Shown here: positions 1-8,677 of the stretch, one piece after another
How positions within the stretch are numbered: the first letter of the stretch is position 1
Layout of the letters: every line of letters starts with the position of its first letter
Assembly (NCBI GenBank): GCA_025355965.1
Contig: JANXYR010000062.1
Location: 62,001 to 126,000 of the forward strand
DNA: 64,000 nucleotides
Direction of reading: 5' to 3'
DNA from: Geobacteraceae bacterium
GTDB lineage: Bacteria > Desulfobacterota > Desulfuromonadia > Geobacterales > Pseudopelobacteraceae
Notes under the pieces: generated by a model
Seen by the model: the letters and a program-made list of their open reading frames with translations, nothing else
The model's database searches: none
What the model was told of the DNA's origin: nothing
Made by a program: the position numbers and the translations under genes

Positions 1-2
1 GG

Positions 3-170
3 GGCAACGCCGCAATGGCACCCCTTAATATGAGTCTGGAAATTATGCCCAAACCGGAGTTTCTGGAAAAACAGAAGCTGGTTTTTATGCTGCTGGCCAA
101 GTTTATGACCTCTCCCGGGGTCTATACCGTGCCGATAAGGGGCACGCTGCTAAAGCCCTTGATTCTGTAG
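3..170 (+). CDS. C-terminal fragment, possibly GspN-like (type II secretion)
   Basis: An open frame enters from the left edge and stops at TAG 168-170, giving 55 residues. The visible end (SPGVYTVPIRGTLLKPLIL) resembles the last beta-strands of GspN/AsmA-type proteins, which commonly finish with a 'V.GTL..P' strand. The next gene carries the N-terminal domain of the secretion ATPase GspE, which weakly supports a type II secretion context. Too little is present to be sure; it could be another AsmA-like protein. Confidence 0.4.
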   Translation, partial: GNAAMAPLNMSLEIMPKPEFLEKQKLVFMLLAKFMTSPGVYTVPIRGTLLKPLIL

Positions 171-233
171 AGTTGCGCCCAACCGTGATAAAATTTTGCA
201 GAAATTATTTTTAACGTAAAGAGGGAAAAGTAG

Positions 234-1367
234 ATGGCTATTAAACTTGGCGAACTGCTGCTGAAAGAAAAACTGATTACTCCGGAACAGCTCGATGAAG
301 CTCTCAAGAGTCAAATCATATTCGGCATTAAACTGGGGAGTAGCCTTATTGAACTGGGATTTATAACTGACGAGCAGTTATGCCATTTTTTAAGCAGTAA
401 ACTTGGAGTCCCGGCAGTGAATCCTCGCGACATGTCGTCGGTACCTCTGGATGTGCTCGCACTGGTACCGGCCGAGTTGGCAGGTAAATATCGCGTGGTT
501 CCTATCAGGGCTGAAGGTAAAAAACTGTCGCTGGCTATGGCGGATCCCACTGATTTCAAAGCAATGGATGAGGTGGCGTTTGTCACCGGGTGTGTCATCT
601 TCCCTCATATCGTTCCGGACGTACGGATCACCTCGGCTCTCTCGAAGTATTATCAGATACGGGGCGATTACCGTTACCTGCGTATAGAAGGGGAACTTGC
701 CAACAAACAGAGAAAAGCTCCAGTTGAGCAAGCCGTTCAAAAGGCAGAAAAAATTGAAATTCAGATGATGAGTGATAGTGGAGAACTGCTCAATATTGAA
801 ATTCCGCTCGAATTCGAGGGGTTTGCCAACCTCCCTGATAGTGAGGATGATCACACTACTGCATCAGGCGGGATGGAGAGTTATTCTGTCGATCGGCTTT
901 CGCTCGAGTTTGCCTCTGCAAAGAATCGTGACCAGGTTGCATCTATTTTTATCAAATATCTCGGTCAGGAATTCATAGTTGGCGCCCTGTTTATTATCCG
1001 GAGCGACAGAGCGGTAGGCTGGCGTGGCGTCGCATCAGGAAAGCGCATTGAAGAGCTGGAAAGCCTGAATATTCTTTTGGGCAAGCCGTCAGTGATAAGT
1101 GATGTACTAGAAACCCGCCAGTTTGCAATGGGCAGGTTGATCCAGACACCCGAAAATGTACGGCTACTCAGGGTACTTGGAGTTGGCTTTGACACCCCTT
1201 TGCTGGTACTGCCGATTGTCATGCAAAAAAAAGTTGTAGCCGTAGTGGTTGTCTCTGCCGAAATGGATGCTCTTGGCAAACGGTTGCAGGATCTTCAGAA
1301 ACTGGTATACAAAGCATCATTGGCGTTTGAGATGCTCATTATAAAAAACAAGATTTTGATGACATGA
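234..1367 (+). CDS. GspE N-terminal-domain protein with GAF-like C-terminus
   Basis: A 377-residue protein. Residues about 1-145 match the GspE/PilB N-terminal domain (opening MAIKLGELLLKEKLITPEQL, then a second MshEN-like unit with VPAELAGKYRVVPIR and LAMADPTD). No Walker A/B ATPase follows, so it is not a secretion motor. Residues about 215-375 look like a GAF-type alpha/beta sensor domain, joined by a charged linker. Such stand-alone MshEN-like domains can bind cyclic di-GMP in related proteins, so a regulatory or adaptor role is plausible but inferred. An AGAGGG ribosome site precedes ATG 234. The stop overlaps the nadD start (ATGA), so the two are translationally coupled. Confidence 0.75.
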   Translation: MAIKLGELLLKEKLITPEQLDEALKSQIIFGIKLGSSLIELGFITDEQLCHFLSSKLGVPAVNPRDMSSVPLDVLALVPAELAGKYRVVPIRAEGKKLSLAMADPTDFKAMDEVAFVTGCVIFPHIVPDVRITSALSKYYQIRGDYRYLRIEGELANKQRKAPVEQAVQKAEKIEIQMMSDSGELLNIEIPLEFEGFANLPDSEDDHTTASGGMESYSVDRLSLEFASAKNRDQVASIFIKYLGQEFIVGALFIIRSDRAVGWRGVASGKRIEELESLNILLGKPSVISDVLETRQFAMGRLIQTPENVRLLRVLGVGFDTPLLVLPIVMQKKVVAVVVVSAEMDALGKRLQDLQKLVYKASLAFEMLIIKNKILMT

Positions 1368-2014
1368 GAATCGGCCTACTGGGTGGAAGCTTCAACCCTA
1401 TTCACAATGCTCATCTGCGCATTGCTGCGGAGGCACAGGCCGCCTGCCGACTTGACCGGATCATCTTTATTCCGGCTGCTGATCCACCACACAAGGCGCT
1501 GGCTGGCGGAGTTCCCTTTGGACATCGCTCCAAAATGGTCAGCATGGCCATTGCCGGCCGGCCGGATTACAAGGTGTCAAACATTGAGGAGGAGCGGGGT
1601 GGGAAATCATATTCCATCGACACGATCCGGCTCTTCAGGGAACAGTTTCCGGATGATGATCTGTTTTTTATCATCGGTGCGGATTCGTTTTTGGAAATCG
1701 GCACATGGCACCGCTATGACGAGATATTCCCACTGTGCAATCTGATCGTTGTCGAGCGTCCCGGCTGTTCTATTATCAACCCGCTTGAAGCCCTGCCGGA
1801 AGCTGTCAGAGGGATGTTTTCCATTAACAGTGAAACTGGCAGCCTGAAGCACGGCTCCGGCAGCACTGTTTTCTTTATTACAGGCTCGCCACTGGAACTT
1901 TCATCGACTGAAATCCGTCGGCTTGCCGCCGGTGAAGCCGATATAACACCGTATGTACCGCCTGACGTAGCTGCATATATCTCGCACCAAAGGATCTACC
2001 ACCAATGCCAGTAA
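1364..2014 (+). CDS. nadD: Nicotinate-nucleotide adenylyltransferase
   Basis: Transfers AMP from ATP to nicotinate mononucleotide to form deamido-NAD in the cytoplasmic NAD pathway. The nucleotidyltransferase signature GGSFNPIHNAHL is at residues 6-17, and the C-terminal SSTEIRR motif matches the ISSTxIR signature of the family. Length (216 residues) is typical. The ATG overlaps the preceding stop by 4 nt, and the 3' end overlaps rsfS by 10 nt. nadD-rsfS-rlmH is a widespread bacterial gene order, which supports all three assignments. Confidence 0.96.
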   Translation: MRIGLLGGSFNPIHNAHLRIAAEAQAACRLDRIIFIPAADPPHKALAGGVPFGHRSKMVSMAIAGRPDYKVSNIEEERGGKSYSIDTIRLFREQFPDDDLFFIIGADSFLEIGTWHRYDEIFPLCNLIVVERPGCSIINPLEALPEAVRGMFSINSETGSLKHGSGSTVFFITGSPLELSSTEIRRLAAGEADITPYVPPDVAAYISHQRIYHQCQ

Positions 2015-2418
2015 AAAAAACAGAAGCTGCTGAAAAAACGACTCTGACTGCGTCTGAGCGCGCACTTAAATGCGCCGAGCTGGCGTATGACAAAAAGGCT
2101 TATGATATCTGTGTGCGTGATATCTCAAGAGTCTCCTCGATTGCCGACTATATGGTGATCATTTCCGGTTCTTCCGACAAACAGAACCAGGCCATTGCCG
2201 ACAATATTCGCACAGGCTTGAAAAAATTCGGCAAGGTCAACGACATCGAAGGTGCCAAAGATGGCAAATGGATCGTCATGGATTACGGTGATGTACTCGT
2301 ACATGTCTTCCATGACCAGATCCGCCGCTATTATGATCTTGACGGCATCTGGGGAATGGCGCCGGAGCTTGAATTGCCGCCGGAAATCAAAGCGGCCCGC
2401 AAGGAATCCGATTATTGA
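2005..2418 (+). CDS. rsfS: Ribosome silencing factor RsfS
   Basis: A 137-residue RsfS/Iojap-family protein. Members bind ribosomal protein L14 and block joining of the subunits when nutrients are scarce. The family core is clear: DISRVSSIADYMVIISGSSDKQNQ, then GAKDGKWIVMDYGDVLVHVF. The ATG lies inside the 3' end of nadD, with AAGGA upstream. The stop TGA overlaps the TTG start of rlmH. Confidence 0.95.
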   Translation: MPVKKTEAAEKTTLTASERALKCAELAYDKKAYDICVRDISRVSSIADYMVIISGSSDKQNQAIADNIRTGLKKFGKVNDIEGAKDGKWIVMDYGDVLVHVFHDQIRRYYDLDGIWGMAPELELPPEIKAARKESDY

Positions 2419-2873
2419 AAATCAAGGTGCTTTGGGTTGGGAAAAGTCGTGACCCATGGGTCAAGGATGCGATCGACGAATACGCCGGTCGCATCCGACG
2501 CTACTCGCCGCTGGATCTGATCGATATCCGCGACGAGAAAGGGGCCGCAGCCGAGGATATGCGTCGCAGGGAGTGCGAACGGCTGGAGAAGCAGATCCCT
2601 CCCGGTGCTACTCTGATCCTGCTGGATGAACGTGGCGATCAGATGGACTCCCCCGGATTGGCGGAATTTGTCGGCAAACAACGCGACAGCGGCGTTTGCG
2701 AGCTGATCTTTGCCATCGGCGGTGCCTACGGATTCTCCCAAGAATTTCGGCGGCGCGGCAGATTGCTGGCTCTTTCTAAAATGACCTTTACTCACCAGAT
2801 GGTACGGGCATTCCTGCTGGAGCAGATATATCGTGCATTTACAATTCTGAACAAAGAGCCTTATCATCACTGA
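2415..2873 (+). CDS. rlmH: 23S rRNA (pseudouridine-1915 N3)-methyltransferase
   Basis: A SPOUT-fold methyltransferase that modifies pseudouridine 1915 in helix 69 of 23S rRNA. The 152-residue length is typical of RlmH, and the C-terminal knot with the SAM-binding sequence [12 protein letters not shown] is present, followed by [12 protein letters not shown] and the terminal EPYHH. The start is TTG, overlapping the rsfS stop (TTGA). This is the only start that keeps the family N-terminus [13 protein letters not shown]. Confidence 0.95.
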   Translation: MKIKVLWVGKSRDPWVKDAIDEYAGRIRRYSPLDLIDIRDEKGAAAEDMRRRECERLEKQIPPGATLILLDERGDQMDSPGLAEFVGKQRDSGVCELIFAIGGAYGFSQEFRRRGRLLALSKMTFTHQMVRAFLLEQIYRAFTILNKEPYHH

Positions 2874-2890
2874 TCCGAAAGGGCGTACCG

Positions 2891-4411
2891 ATGAAAAAAC
2901 CACTAATTCTGATGATCCTCGACGGTTGGGGGATCAACCCCAACCCCGCTCACAATGCCGTTGCACTGGCAAAAACTCCCAATCTTACGAAATATCTCGC
3001 AGAATATCCGCACGTCGCAATTCGAACATCCGGGATGGCTGTTGGTCTGCCGGAAGGGCAGATGGGCAACTCCGAGGTAGGGCATCTCAATCTGGGAGCC
3101 GGTCGGGTCGTCTACCAGGAGCTGACTCGCGTCACCAAATCCATTCTGGATGGCGACTTCTTCACCAACCCAATCCTGCTTGATTGCATCGCCAGGGTGA
3201 AAGCGGCAGGTGGAAAGCTGCACCTCTCCGGGCTGCTCTCGGACGGCGGGGTACATTCACATAACACCCACCTCTACGCTCTGATGGAGTTGGCTAAACG
3301 GGAAGGGTTGACGGAAGTCTTTATTCACTGCCTGCTGGATGGCCGTGATACGCCTCCGCAGAGTGGTGTCGATTATCTGGCGGAGCTGGAGGCTGAAATA
3401 ATGCGGATCGGCGTTGGGAAAATTGCGACGGTTATGGGGCGCTATTACGCCATGGATCGTGACAATCGCTGGGATCGGGTTGAGAAGGCCTACAACGCCA
3501 TTGTCTGCGGTGAAGGCGAGAAGCATGCCTCGGCACAAGAGGCGATTGAACAGAGCTACGCCGCAGGAGTGCATGATGAATTTGTCGTGCCGGTTGTTAT
3601 TGCCGCAGACGCCACGCTTGATGATGGCGACGGTTTCATCTTCTTCAACTTCCGCTCCGACCGGGCCCGTGAAATTACCCGTGCCATAGCTCTGGATAAC
3701 TTTGACGGCTTTGAGCGCAGGAAGCGGCCGAAGCTGTCCGGATATGTCTGCCTCACTGAATACGATGCAACATTTGGGCTGCCGATTGCGTTCGGTTCTA
3801 CGGAGTTGTCCAAAATTCTCGGCGGAGTGTTGGCGAATGCCGGACTAAAGCAGCTGCGCATCGCAGAAACCGAGAAATATGCCCATGTCACATTTTTCTT
3901 CAACGGTGGGGTTGAAACACCATTTTCGGGTGAGGATCGCGCCCTCATCCCCTCACCGAAAGAAGTTGCCACCTATGACCTGAAACCGGAGATGAGTGCC
4001 GGTCTTGTAACCGACGAGTTGCTGGCGCGACTTGGCCAGAGTATCTACGATGTGATCATCCTCAATTTTGCCAACTGCGATATGGTTGGCCACACCGGCA
4101 TTGAGGCGGCGGCGATCAAAGCCGTTGAAACAGTGGATGCCTGTGCCGGGCGAATTGTTGCCAAGGTGAGGGAAATGGGTGGTGCCGTGCTGATTACCGC
4201 CGACCACGGCAATGCCGAACAGATGGCGGATGAAAACGGTGCACCATTTACCGCCCACACGACCAATCCGGTATGGTTGGTGATGGTGGACGACAGCCGG
4301 AAGGGTGTCACCCTTCGCGAAGGTGGCCGCCTGGCTGATGTTGCGCCGACGATGCTGAAAATGCTTGGGCTGGCGCAACCGACGGAGATGAGTGGAGAGA
4401 GCCTGCTATGA
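2891..4411 (+). CDS. gpmI: 2,3-bisphosphoglycerate-independent phosphoglycerate mutase
   Basis: Interconverts 3- and 2-phosphoglycerate in glycolysis and gluconeogenesis by a two-metal mechanism through a phosphoserine. The N-terminal metal site is at ILMILDGWG, the nucleophile serine is in [12 protein letters not shown], and the C-terminal metal ligands are in [12 protein letters not shown] and [10 protein letters not shown]. Length of 506 residues is standard. The stop overlaps the next start (ATGA). Confidence 0.97.
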   Translation: MKKPLILMILDGWGINPNPAHNAVALAKTPNLTKYLAEYPHVAIRTSGMAVGLPEGQMGNSEVGHLNLGAGRVVYQELTRVTKSILDGDFFTNPILLDCIARVKAAGGKLHLSGLLSDGGVHSHNTHLYALMELAKREGLTEVFIHCLLDGRDTPPQSGVDYLAELEAEIMRIGVGKIATVMGRYYAMDRDNRWDRVEKAYNAIVCGEGEKHASAQEAIEQSYAAGVHDEFVVPVVIAADATLDDGDGFIFFNFRSDRAREITRAIALDNFDGFERRKRPKLSGYVCLTEYDATFGLPIAFGSTELSKILGGVLANAGLKQLRIAETEKYAHVTFFFNGGVETPFSGEDRALIPSPKEVATYDLKPEMSAGLVTDELLARLGQSIYDVIILNFANCDMVGHTGIEAAAIKAVETVDACAGRIVAKVREMGGAVLITADHGNAEQMADENGAPFTAHTTNPVWLVMVDDSRKGVTLREGGRLADVAPTMLKMLGLAQPTEMSGESLL

Positions 4412-5064
4412 CAACACGCAAACTTATCGGAACTAATCAGGAATTCACCATCGGCAAGATCGTCTGTCTGGCGCGCAACTATGCTGAGCACGCCAAAGAG
4501 TTGGGGAACGAGACCCCTGCAGCGCCGATATTATTTATGAAACCGGCTTCGTCGGTCATTGGCGATGGTGAAGCGGTGCACATACCCGCCTATTCGCAGG
4601 AATGTCATTACGAAGTCGAGCTGGCGGTCCTGATCGGAAAACAGTGCCGGGGCGTTTCGGCTGAAAAAGCCATGGAAAATGTTGCTGGTTACGGCACGGC
4701 TATCGACATGACGCTACGCGATGTGCAGAGCCAGCTGAAAGCCAAAGGGCTGCCGTGGGAGATTGCCAAGGGGTTCGACACCTCCTGCCCGCTGTCCGAT
4801 TTTGTTCCGGCCGATGTGGTTGTTGATCCGCATGCGCTGAACCTGAAACTTGCCGTCAACGGCGATGGGCGCCAGGATGGCAACTCGTCAGATATGATCC
4901 ACCGCGTACCGCAGATCGTGGCCTATATTTCGGCAATATTCACTCTGGAGCCGGGCGATGTGATTCTGACCGGAACGCCTGCCGGAGTCGGGCCGGTGCG
5001 GGCTGGTGACGTTATGACGGCAGAGATCGTCTCGGTAGGGCGCTTGACGATACCGGTCACATAG
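4408..5064 (+). CDS. Fumarylacetoacetate hydrolase family protein
   Basis: A compact 218-residue FAH-fold enzyme. The metal-binding acidic residues lie in [11 protein letters not shown], and the C-terminal signature TGTPAGVGP is present. Close short members act as acylpyruvate hydrolases or oxaloacetate tautomerase/decarboxylases; the substrate cannot be read from sequence. The ATG overlaps the gpmI stop, so it is probably co-translated with it. Confidence 0.9.
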   Translation: MTTRKLIGTNQEFTIGKIVCLARNYAEHAKELGNETPAAPILFMKPASSVIGDGEAVHIPAYSQECHYEVELAVLIGKQCRGVSAEKAMENVAGYGTAIDMTLRDVQSQLKAKGLPWEIAKGFDTSCPLSDFVPADVVVDPHALNLKLAVNGDGRQDGNSSDMIHRVPQIVAYISAIFTLEPGDVILTGTPAGVGPVRAGDVMTAEIVSVGRLTIPVT

Positions 5065-5073
5065 TGTGTAAAC

Positions 5074-6270
5074 GTGCGAAACAACCACTTTACGCATAAA
5101 AAGCGTCTTCCCAGGTTTATCAGCCTGCTGGAACGGTTGCGCCCTTTGGAACTGCCGGTAACCCATCGTCACAACAGTGTCGAACTCTTTCATGGCGGAC
5201 GACAATTTTTTGAGGCGCTTTTTGCCGCCATCCGTTCTGCGGAACATACAATTTTCCTGGAATACTACCTCATTCACAACGATCGTCTCGGCATCGGACT
5301 GGCCCACGAACTGGAGGCTGCGGTTCAACGTGGTGTTAAAGTAAAACTTATCTACGATTATATCGGTTGTCTTGAGACGCCCGCATCCTATTTCAAGAAT
5401 CTATCCAAACATGGGGTCAAACTACTTCCCTTCAATGTCCCCTCGTTCAAGCGTGGCTTCTACTGGTTCGACAAAAGGGATCATCGCAAGATGGCCATTA
5501 TTGATGGTACGCAGGCTTTTCTGGGGGGATTCAACATCGGTGATGAGTATGCCGGTTGTGTGGCTGACAAACGGAGCTTCCGGGATCTGGGTTTCAGTAT
5601 CCGTGGCGAGGCGGTGAGTGAACTGGAGACGGTATTCCATGAAACGTGGAACGTTGAGCAGGGCAAGATTGTCACGCGGGTAGCTGCGGGAGAAGAACGA
5701 AAAGCATGCAGTAAATGTGGTGACGCCGCCGTTAATATCATCAGCGGCGGACCCAGGCAGCGGCGCTCCTACATCCGTGAAGCGTTTCAGGTCAATATCG
5801 CTTCCGCTGCAGAAGAGATCCTGATTGCCACTCCTTATTTTGTGCCTGGTCCGCGCATTATCCGCTCCCTCCTTCGGGCTGTCCGCCGCGGAGTGCGGGT
5901 GCGGCTGTTATTGCCGGCCCGCAGTGACGTACCGATGTTCCTGCTGCTTGGCAGAAGCTCATATGCTACGCTGCTGCGGGGCGGAGTTGAAATTTTTGAA
6001 CTGGAGCGCGAAATTCTACACGCAAAGGTTATGCTGATCGATGCCGAGCGGACGGTCATCGGCTCGGCCAATCTCGATCAGCGCAGCTTCCATCGTAATT
6101 TTGAGATCAATTGCCTGGTGGATAACGTACAGTTTGGTGGGCAGATTCGTGCGTTGCTGCTGGAGGAGATAGAAGGTTCCCGCCAGGTAGAGCTGGATGT
6201 TCACGAGAGGCGTGGCGTGTTGATCCGGATCATGGAGCGAGTGGTCTCACTCTTCGGGTGGTTTTTGTGA
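5074..6270 (+). CDS. cls: Cardiolipin synthase (phospholipase D superfamily)
   Basis: A 398-residue phospholipase D family protein with two HKD motifs, HRKMAIID near residue 137 and HAKVMLID near residue 314, each followed by G(G/S)xNxx. This is the arrangement of bacterial cardiolipin synthases, which condense phosphatidyl groups at the inner membrane. It lacks the two N-terminal transmembrane helices of ClsA, so it is closer to the shorter ClsB-like forms. A CxxC pair (ACSKCGDA) sits between the halves. The chosen start is GTG 5074, ten bases after the preceding stop. Confidence 0.88.
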   Translation: MRNNHFTHKKRLPRFISLLERLRPLELPVTHRHNSVELFHGGRQFFEALFAAIRSAEHTIFLEYYLIHNDRLGIGLAHELEAAVQRGVKVKLIYDYIGCLETPASYFKNLSKHGVKLLPFNVPSFKRGFYWFDKRDHRKMAIIDGTQAFLGGFNIGDEYAGCVADKRSFRDLGFSIRGEAVSELETVFHETWNVEQGKIVTRVAAGEERKACSKCGDAAVNIISGGPRQRRSYIREAFQVNIASAAEEILIATPYFVPGPRIIRSLLRAVRRGVRVRLLLPARSDVPMFLLLGRSSYATLLRGGVEIFELEREILHAKVMLIDAERTVIGSANLDQRSFHRNFEINCLVDNVQFGGQIRALLLEEIEGSRQVELDVHERRGVLIRIMERVVSLFGWFL

Positions 6271-7058
6271 CTGTTGCCCTGATCGACAGTCATTGCCATC
6301 TAGACCTGGAACCGCTCCGGTCGGGGTTGACACACATTATGGAAGAAGCTGTCGCCGCAGGAGTACAAGGCTTTGTTGTCCCCGGAGTCCATCCCGATGG
6401 CTGGGACGGCATTTCAACCGTTGCTGCTGAAAACCACCGTATTATGCCGGCATACGGTATTCATCCGATGCATGCTGGATGTGCCTCTGGTCAGGTTCTT
6501 GAACGGCTGCTGGAACTCTCTGCAGGTGGGGTCGCCATAGGTGAAATCGGTATTGATCCGTCCTATTCCGTACCGCTTGAGCTGCAGGAAAGTGTCTTTC
6601 GAGAGCAGCTCCGGGTAGCCGTCAAATGTGGTTTGCCGGTATTGATCCATTGTCGGCGGGTGTTTCAACGGGTGATTAATATACTGCGTGAAGAGCGTGC
6701 TGACGAGGTGGGTGGGATCATGCACGCCTTTTCAGGTTCTGTGGAAATGGCGCGAGAGTTTATCAGGCTTGGTTTTGCCATCTCTGTTTCCGGAACAGTC
6801 ACCTGGAATAATGCCGTCAAACCGCTGAAAATAGCTAGTGAGATACCGCTTGAACATCTGGTGCTGGAAACGGACGCCCCTGATATGATACCCGAGCGGT
6901 ATCGGGGCGTTTTCAACCGACCGGCCTGGCTGACGGAAACGGCACGGCGGGTTGCAGATATAAGGGGAATATCTCTGGAGGAGGTTGCAGAAGTTACATC
7001 CGGGAATGTTCGCAGGCAGTTGCGGATTGCAAGTTGTCCCGTGAATATAACACACTGA
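6267..7058 (+). CDS. TatD family metal-dependent hydrolase
   Basis: A TIM-barrel amidohydrolase of the TatD DNase family. Metal ligands are visible in DSHCHLD at the N-terminus, GEIGIDPSY, LIHCRR, HAFSGS and ETDAPDMIP. GTG 6267 overlaps the previous stop (GTGA), as in the other couplings of this run; GTG 6258 in the same frame is an alternative that would add three residues. Family members are 3'-5' exonucleases or D-aminoacyl-tRNA deacylases, so the precise substrate is open. A terminator follows. Confidence 0.92.
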   Translation: MTVALIDSHCHLDLEPLRSGLTHIMEEAVAAGVQGFVVPGVHPDGWDGISTVAAENHRIMPAYGIHPMHAGCASGQVLERLLELSAGGVAIGEIGIDPSYSVPLELQESVFREQLRVAVKCGLPVLIHCRRVFQRVINILREERADEVGGIMHAFSGSVEMAREFIRLGFAISVSGTVTWNNAVKPLKIASEIPLEHLVLETDAPDMIPERYRGVFNRPAWLTETARRVADIRGISLEEVAEVTSGNVRRQLRIASCPVNITH

Positions 7059-7106
7059 AAAGCCGTAAAAAACTGGCATCGATATATCGAACTATTTCAG
7101 TCAAGA

Positions 7107-7132
7107 CCTTCCGTATTCCGGAGGGTTTTTTT
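7107..7132 (+). terminator. Rho-independent terminator after tatD
   Basis: A 7-bp stem CCTTCCG/CGGAGGG (one G-U pair) with a short loop is followed by seven T residues. It ends the nadD-to-tatD run. Confidence 0.8.
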
Positions 7133-7209
7133 ATGTGTACATCTGAATGACTTATTTTGTCATATAGCAATGGTAAAAATGAAGCAGCACAGGTGGCGGT
7201 GAGGAATGA

Positions 7210-7734
7210 ATGGACAAGCGTGAAGAACGAACCGTAGTTGTTGATGTGGAAACCAGCGGCATGTCGGCTGGTAAAGGCGGACGAGTAATAGAAGTCGGCG
7301 CTGTTGTTTTGGAAGGTGGCATGATCGTAGCCGAGTTCGATTCTCTGATAAACAGCGGCGCACCGATCCATTATGGCGCCTATCGGGTACATGGTATTTC
7401 CGAAGAGATGCTGCGAGGTCAGCCGACGCCGGAAGATGCCTGGGAGCGTTTTCGCAAATTTATCGGTAATGCGCAGTTGGTTGCCCACAATGCACCGTTT
7501 GACAGCAGCTTTATCCGTCACGAGTTTTCCCTGCTCAACATCAGCTTACCAAACGCATGGGACTGCACCCTGCGTCTGTCGCGGCACAAGCTGCCGCAGG
7601 CGCCGAATCATCGTCTGGAAACCGTCTATCGATATCTGTTCGGAATCATACCGGCCTCTGTAAAGAGGCATCGCGCCCTGGATGATGCCCGGCTGGCGGC
7701 GCGGATTTGGGTGAAATTAATGGAGAATTATTAG
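7210..7734 (+). CDS. DnaQ-like 3'-5' exonuclease (DEDDh)
   Basis: A 174-residue exonuclease domain of the DNA polymerase III epsilon type with no other domain. Catalytic residues are visible: Exo I VVDVETSG, Exo II HNAPFDSSF and Exo III HRALDDARL, the H five residues before D marking the DEDDh class. It could be a proofreading subunit, a stand-alone exonuclease or an RNase T-like enzyme. It stands alone after a terminator and immediately before the REP/transposase region, with its own upstream GAGG. Confidence 0.88.
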   Translation: MDKREERTVVVDVETSGMSAGKGGRVIEVGAVVLEGGMIVAEFDSLINSGAPIHYGAYRVHGISEEMLRGQPTPEDAWERFRKFIGNAQLVAHNAPFDSSFIRHEFSLLNISLPNAWDCTLRLSRHKLPQAPNHRLETVYRYLFGIIPASVKRHRALDDARLAARIWVKLMENY

Positions 7735-7777
7735 AATTGTTTGTGAGAGAGCGCAGTTGTGGTAGGGTGCAGCCACC

Positions 7778-7803
7778 GTAGGGGCGCTTGCTTGCTGCGC
7801 CCG
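7778..7803 (+). repeat. REP palindrome, copy 1 (forward)
   Basis: A 26-base copy beginning GTAGGGGCGC and ending GCTGCGCCCG; the GGGCGC/GCGCCC arms can form a hairpin. It is identical to copy 4 on the other side of the transposase gene. Confidence 0.85.
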
Positions 7804-7836
7804 ATTTGACTCGCCCGCTTCTTCAGGAGAGGACCA

Positions 7837-8445
7837 ATGTACAATCCGGATATCCATCATCGTCGGTCGATACGGTTACGGGATTTTGATTATTCCGCAA
7901 ACGGGGCATATTTCGTAACCATATGCGTACAGGGGCGAGAATCTTTGTTCGGGTGTGTTTGTGATGATGGGATGGTATTGAATGAGGCCGGGCGGATGGT
8001 TGCCGAATTGTGGTTGAGATTGACGGAGAAATTTCCGGAAATTGTCCTGGGTGAATTCATGGTCATGCCGAATCATTTTCACGGAATCATTTGCATCACC
8101 AAAACCGTTATACGTGAATTCAACAACGGATATACCGTAGGGGCGCCGCTTGCTGCGCCCGCTTTTGATTTACAAGAATGCAACAAGGGCGCGGCAATCG
8201 CGGAAAAACAGGGCGCGGCAAGCAGCGCCCCTACGTTGGGTAAAATTATGCGGATGTTTAAATCGATTTCCGCAATCGAAGTCAATCGGATACAGGATCG
8301 TCAAGGCAGGCCATTATGGCAGCGCAATTATTATGAACGGATCATCCGGGATGAAAAGGAGTTGGCCTCCACCTCGGAATACATTGCCTTGAACCCCGCA
8401 AGATGGGCAAAGGACAAGGAAAACCCGGATTATACCGGGATGTGA
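7837..8445 (+). CDS. REP-associated tyrosine transposase (RAYT, IS200-like Y1)
   Basis: A 202-residue Y1 transposase of the HUH endonuclease superfamily. The HUH motif is in MVMPNHFHGIICI, and the candidate tyrosine nucleophile is in the RNYYERIIRDE segment. The opening (HHRRSIRLRDFDYSANGAYF) is typical of RAYT proteins, which process REP palindromes as single-stranded DNA. AGGAGAGG lies before the ATG. An in-frame insertion of two inverted REP copies encodes the low-complexity piece VGAPLAAPA...GAASSAP in a loop between the HUH motif and the C-terminal helix. The gene is flanked by identical REPs, so it is likely still linked to REP mobility. Confidence 0.92.
   Translation: MYNPDIHHRRSIRLRDFDYSANGAYFVTICVQGRESLFGCVCDDGMVLNEAGRMVAELWLRLTEKFPEIVLGEFMVMPNHFHGIICITKTVIREFNNGYTVGAPLAAPAFDLQECNKGAAIAEKQGAASSAPTLGKIMRMFKSISAIEVNRIQDRQGRPLWQRNYYERIIRDEKELASTSEYIALNPARWAKDKENPDYTGM
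8137..8161 (+). repeat. REP palindrome, copy 2 (forward, inside the RAYT gene)
   Basis: GTAGGGGCGC followed by CGCTTGCTGCGCCCG, one base shorter than copy 1. It is translated in frame as part of the transposase and pairs as an inverted unit with copy 3. Confidence 0.85.
8211..8234 (-). repeat. REP palindrome, copy 3 (reverse, inside the RAYT gene)
   Basis: The reverse complement of the REP core, ending GCGCCCCTAC on the plus strand. With copy 2 it makes an inverted pair spanning 8137-8234. Confidence 0.85.
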
Positions 8446-8447
8446 AC

Positions 8448-8473
8448 GTAGGGGCGCTTGCTTGCTGCGCCCG
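8448..8473 (+). repeat. REP palindrome, copy 4 (forward)
   Basis: Identical over 26 bases to copy 1; it begins right after the transposase stop codon and marks the left edge of the CRISPR-Cas locus. Confidence 0.85.
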
Positions 8474-8513
8474 GTTTGGAGGGTTGTGATGGTTGGGCAT
8501 TGGGGGAAGGCGG

Positions 8514-8610
8514 AAAAAAGAAGCCCGACATTGCTGTCGGGCTGGGTTCGTTCGATCCTTACGGATCGTTCTTATTGTAGTAACGGCTCTCACCCCGGCG
8601 AACTACAACT
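8514..8610 (-). ncRNA. tracrRNA of the type II-C CRISPR system
   Basis: Read on the minus strand, a roughly 97-nt RNA begins AGUUGUAGUUCGCC. Its bases CGCCGGGGUGAGAG pair perfectly (14 bp) with CUCUCACCCCGGCG of the repeat RNA; after a mismatched bulge, CUACAAU pairs with GUUGUAG. There follow a hairpin CGAUCC-GUAA-GGAUCG and the terminator hairpin AGCCCGACA-gcaa-TGTCGGGCT with a T run (8514-8519). The order anti-repeat, bulge, CUACAAUAAG, stem-loop, terminator closely matches the Neisseria Nme tracrRNA. It is divergent from cas9. The exact 5' end is inferred from the promoter. Confidence 0.92.
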
Positions 8611-8616
8611 GGTGAG

Positions 8617-8646
8617 AATATATCTGGAATAGATTTGAAATTGCAA
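8617..8646 (-). promoter_or_regulatory. Promoter of the tracrRNA
   Basis: On the minus strand, TTGCAA (8641-8646) and TATATT (8617-8622) are separated by 18 bases, placing the start near 8610, just at the anti-repeat. It lies within the 67-bp gap before cas9, so tracrRNA and cas9 promoters must be close or overlapping. Confidence 0.65.
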
Positions 8647-8677
8647 CTGTTATTTATCTGGATTTGAGGAGGAGTGC

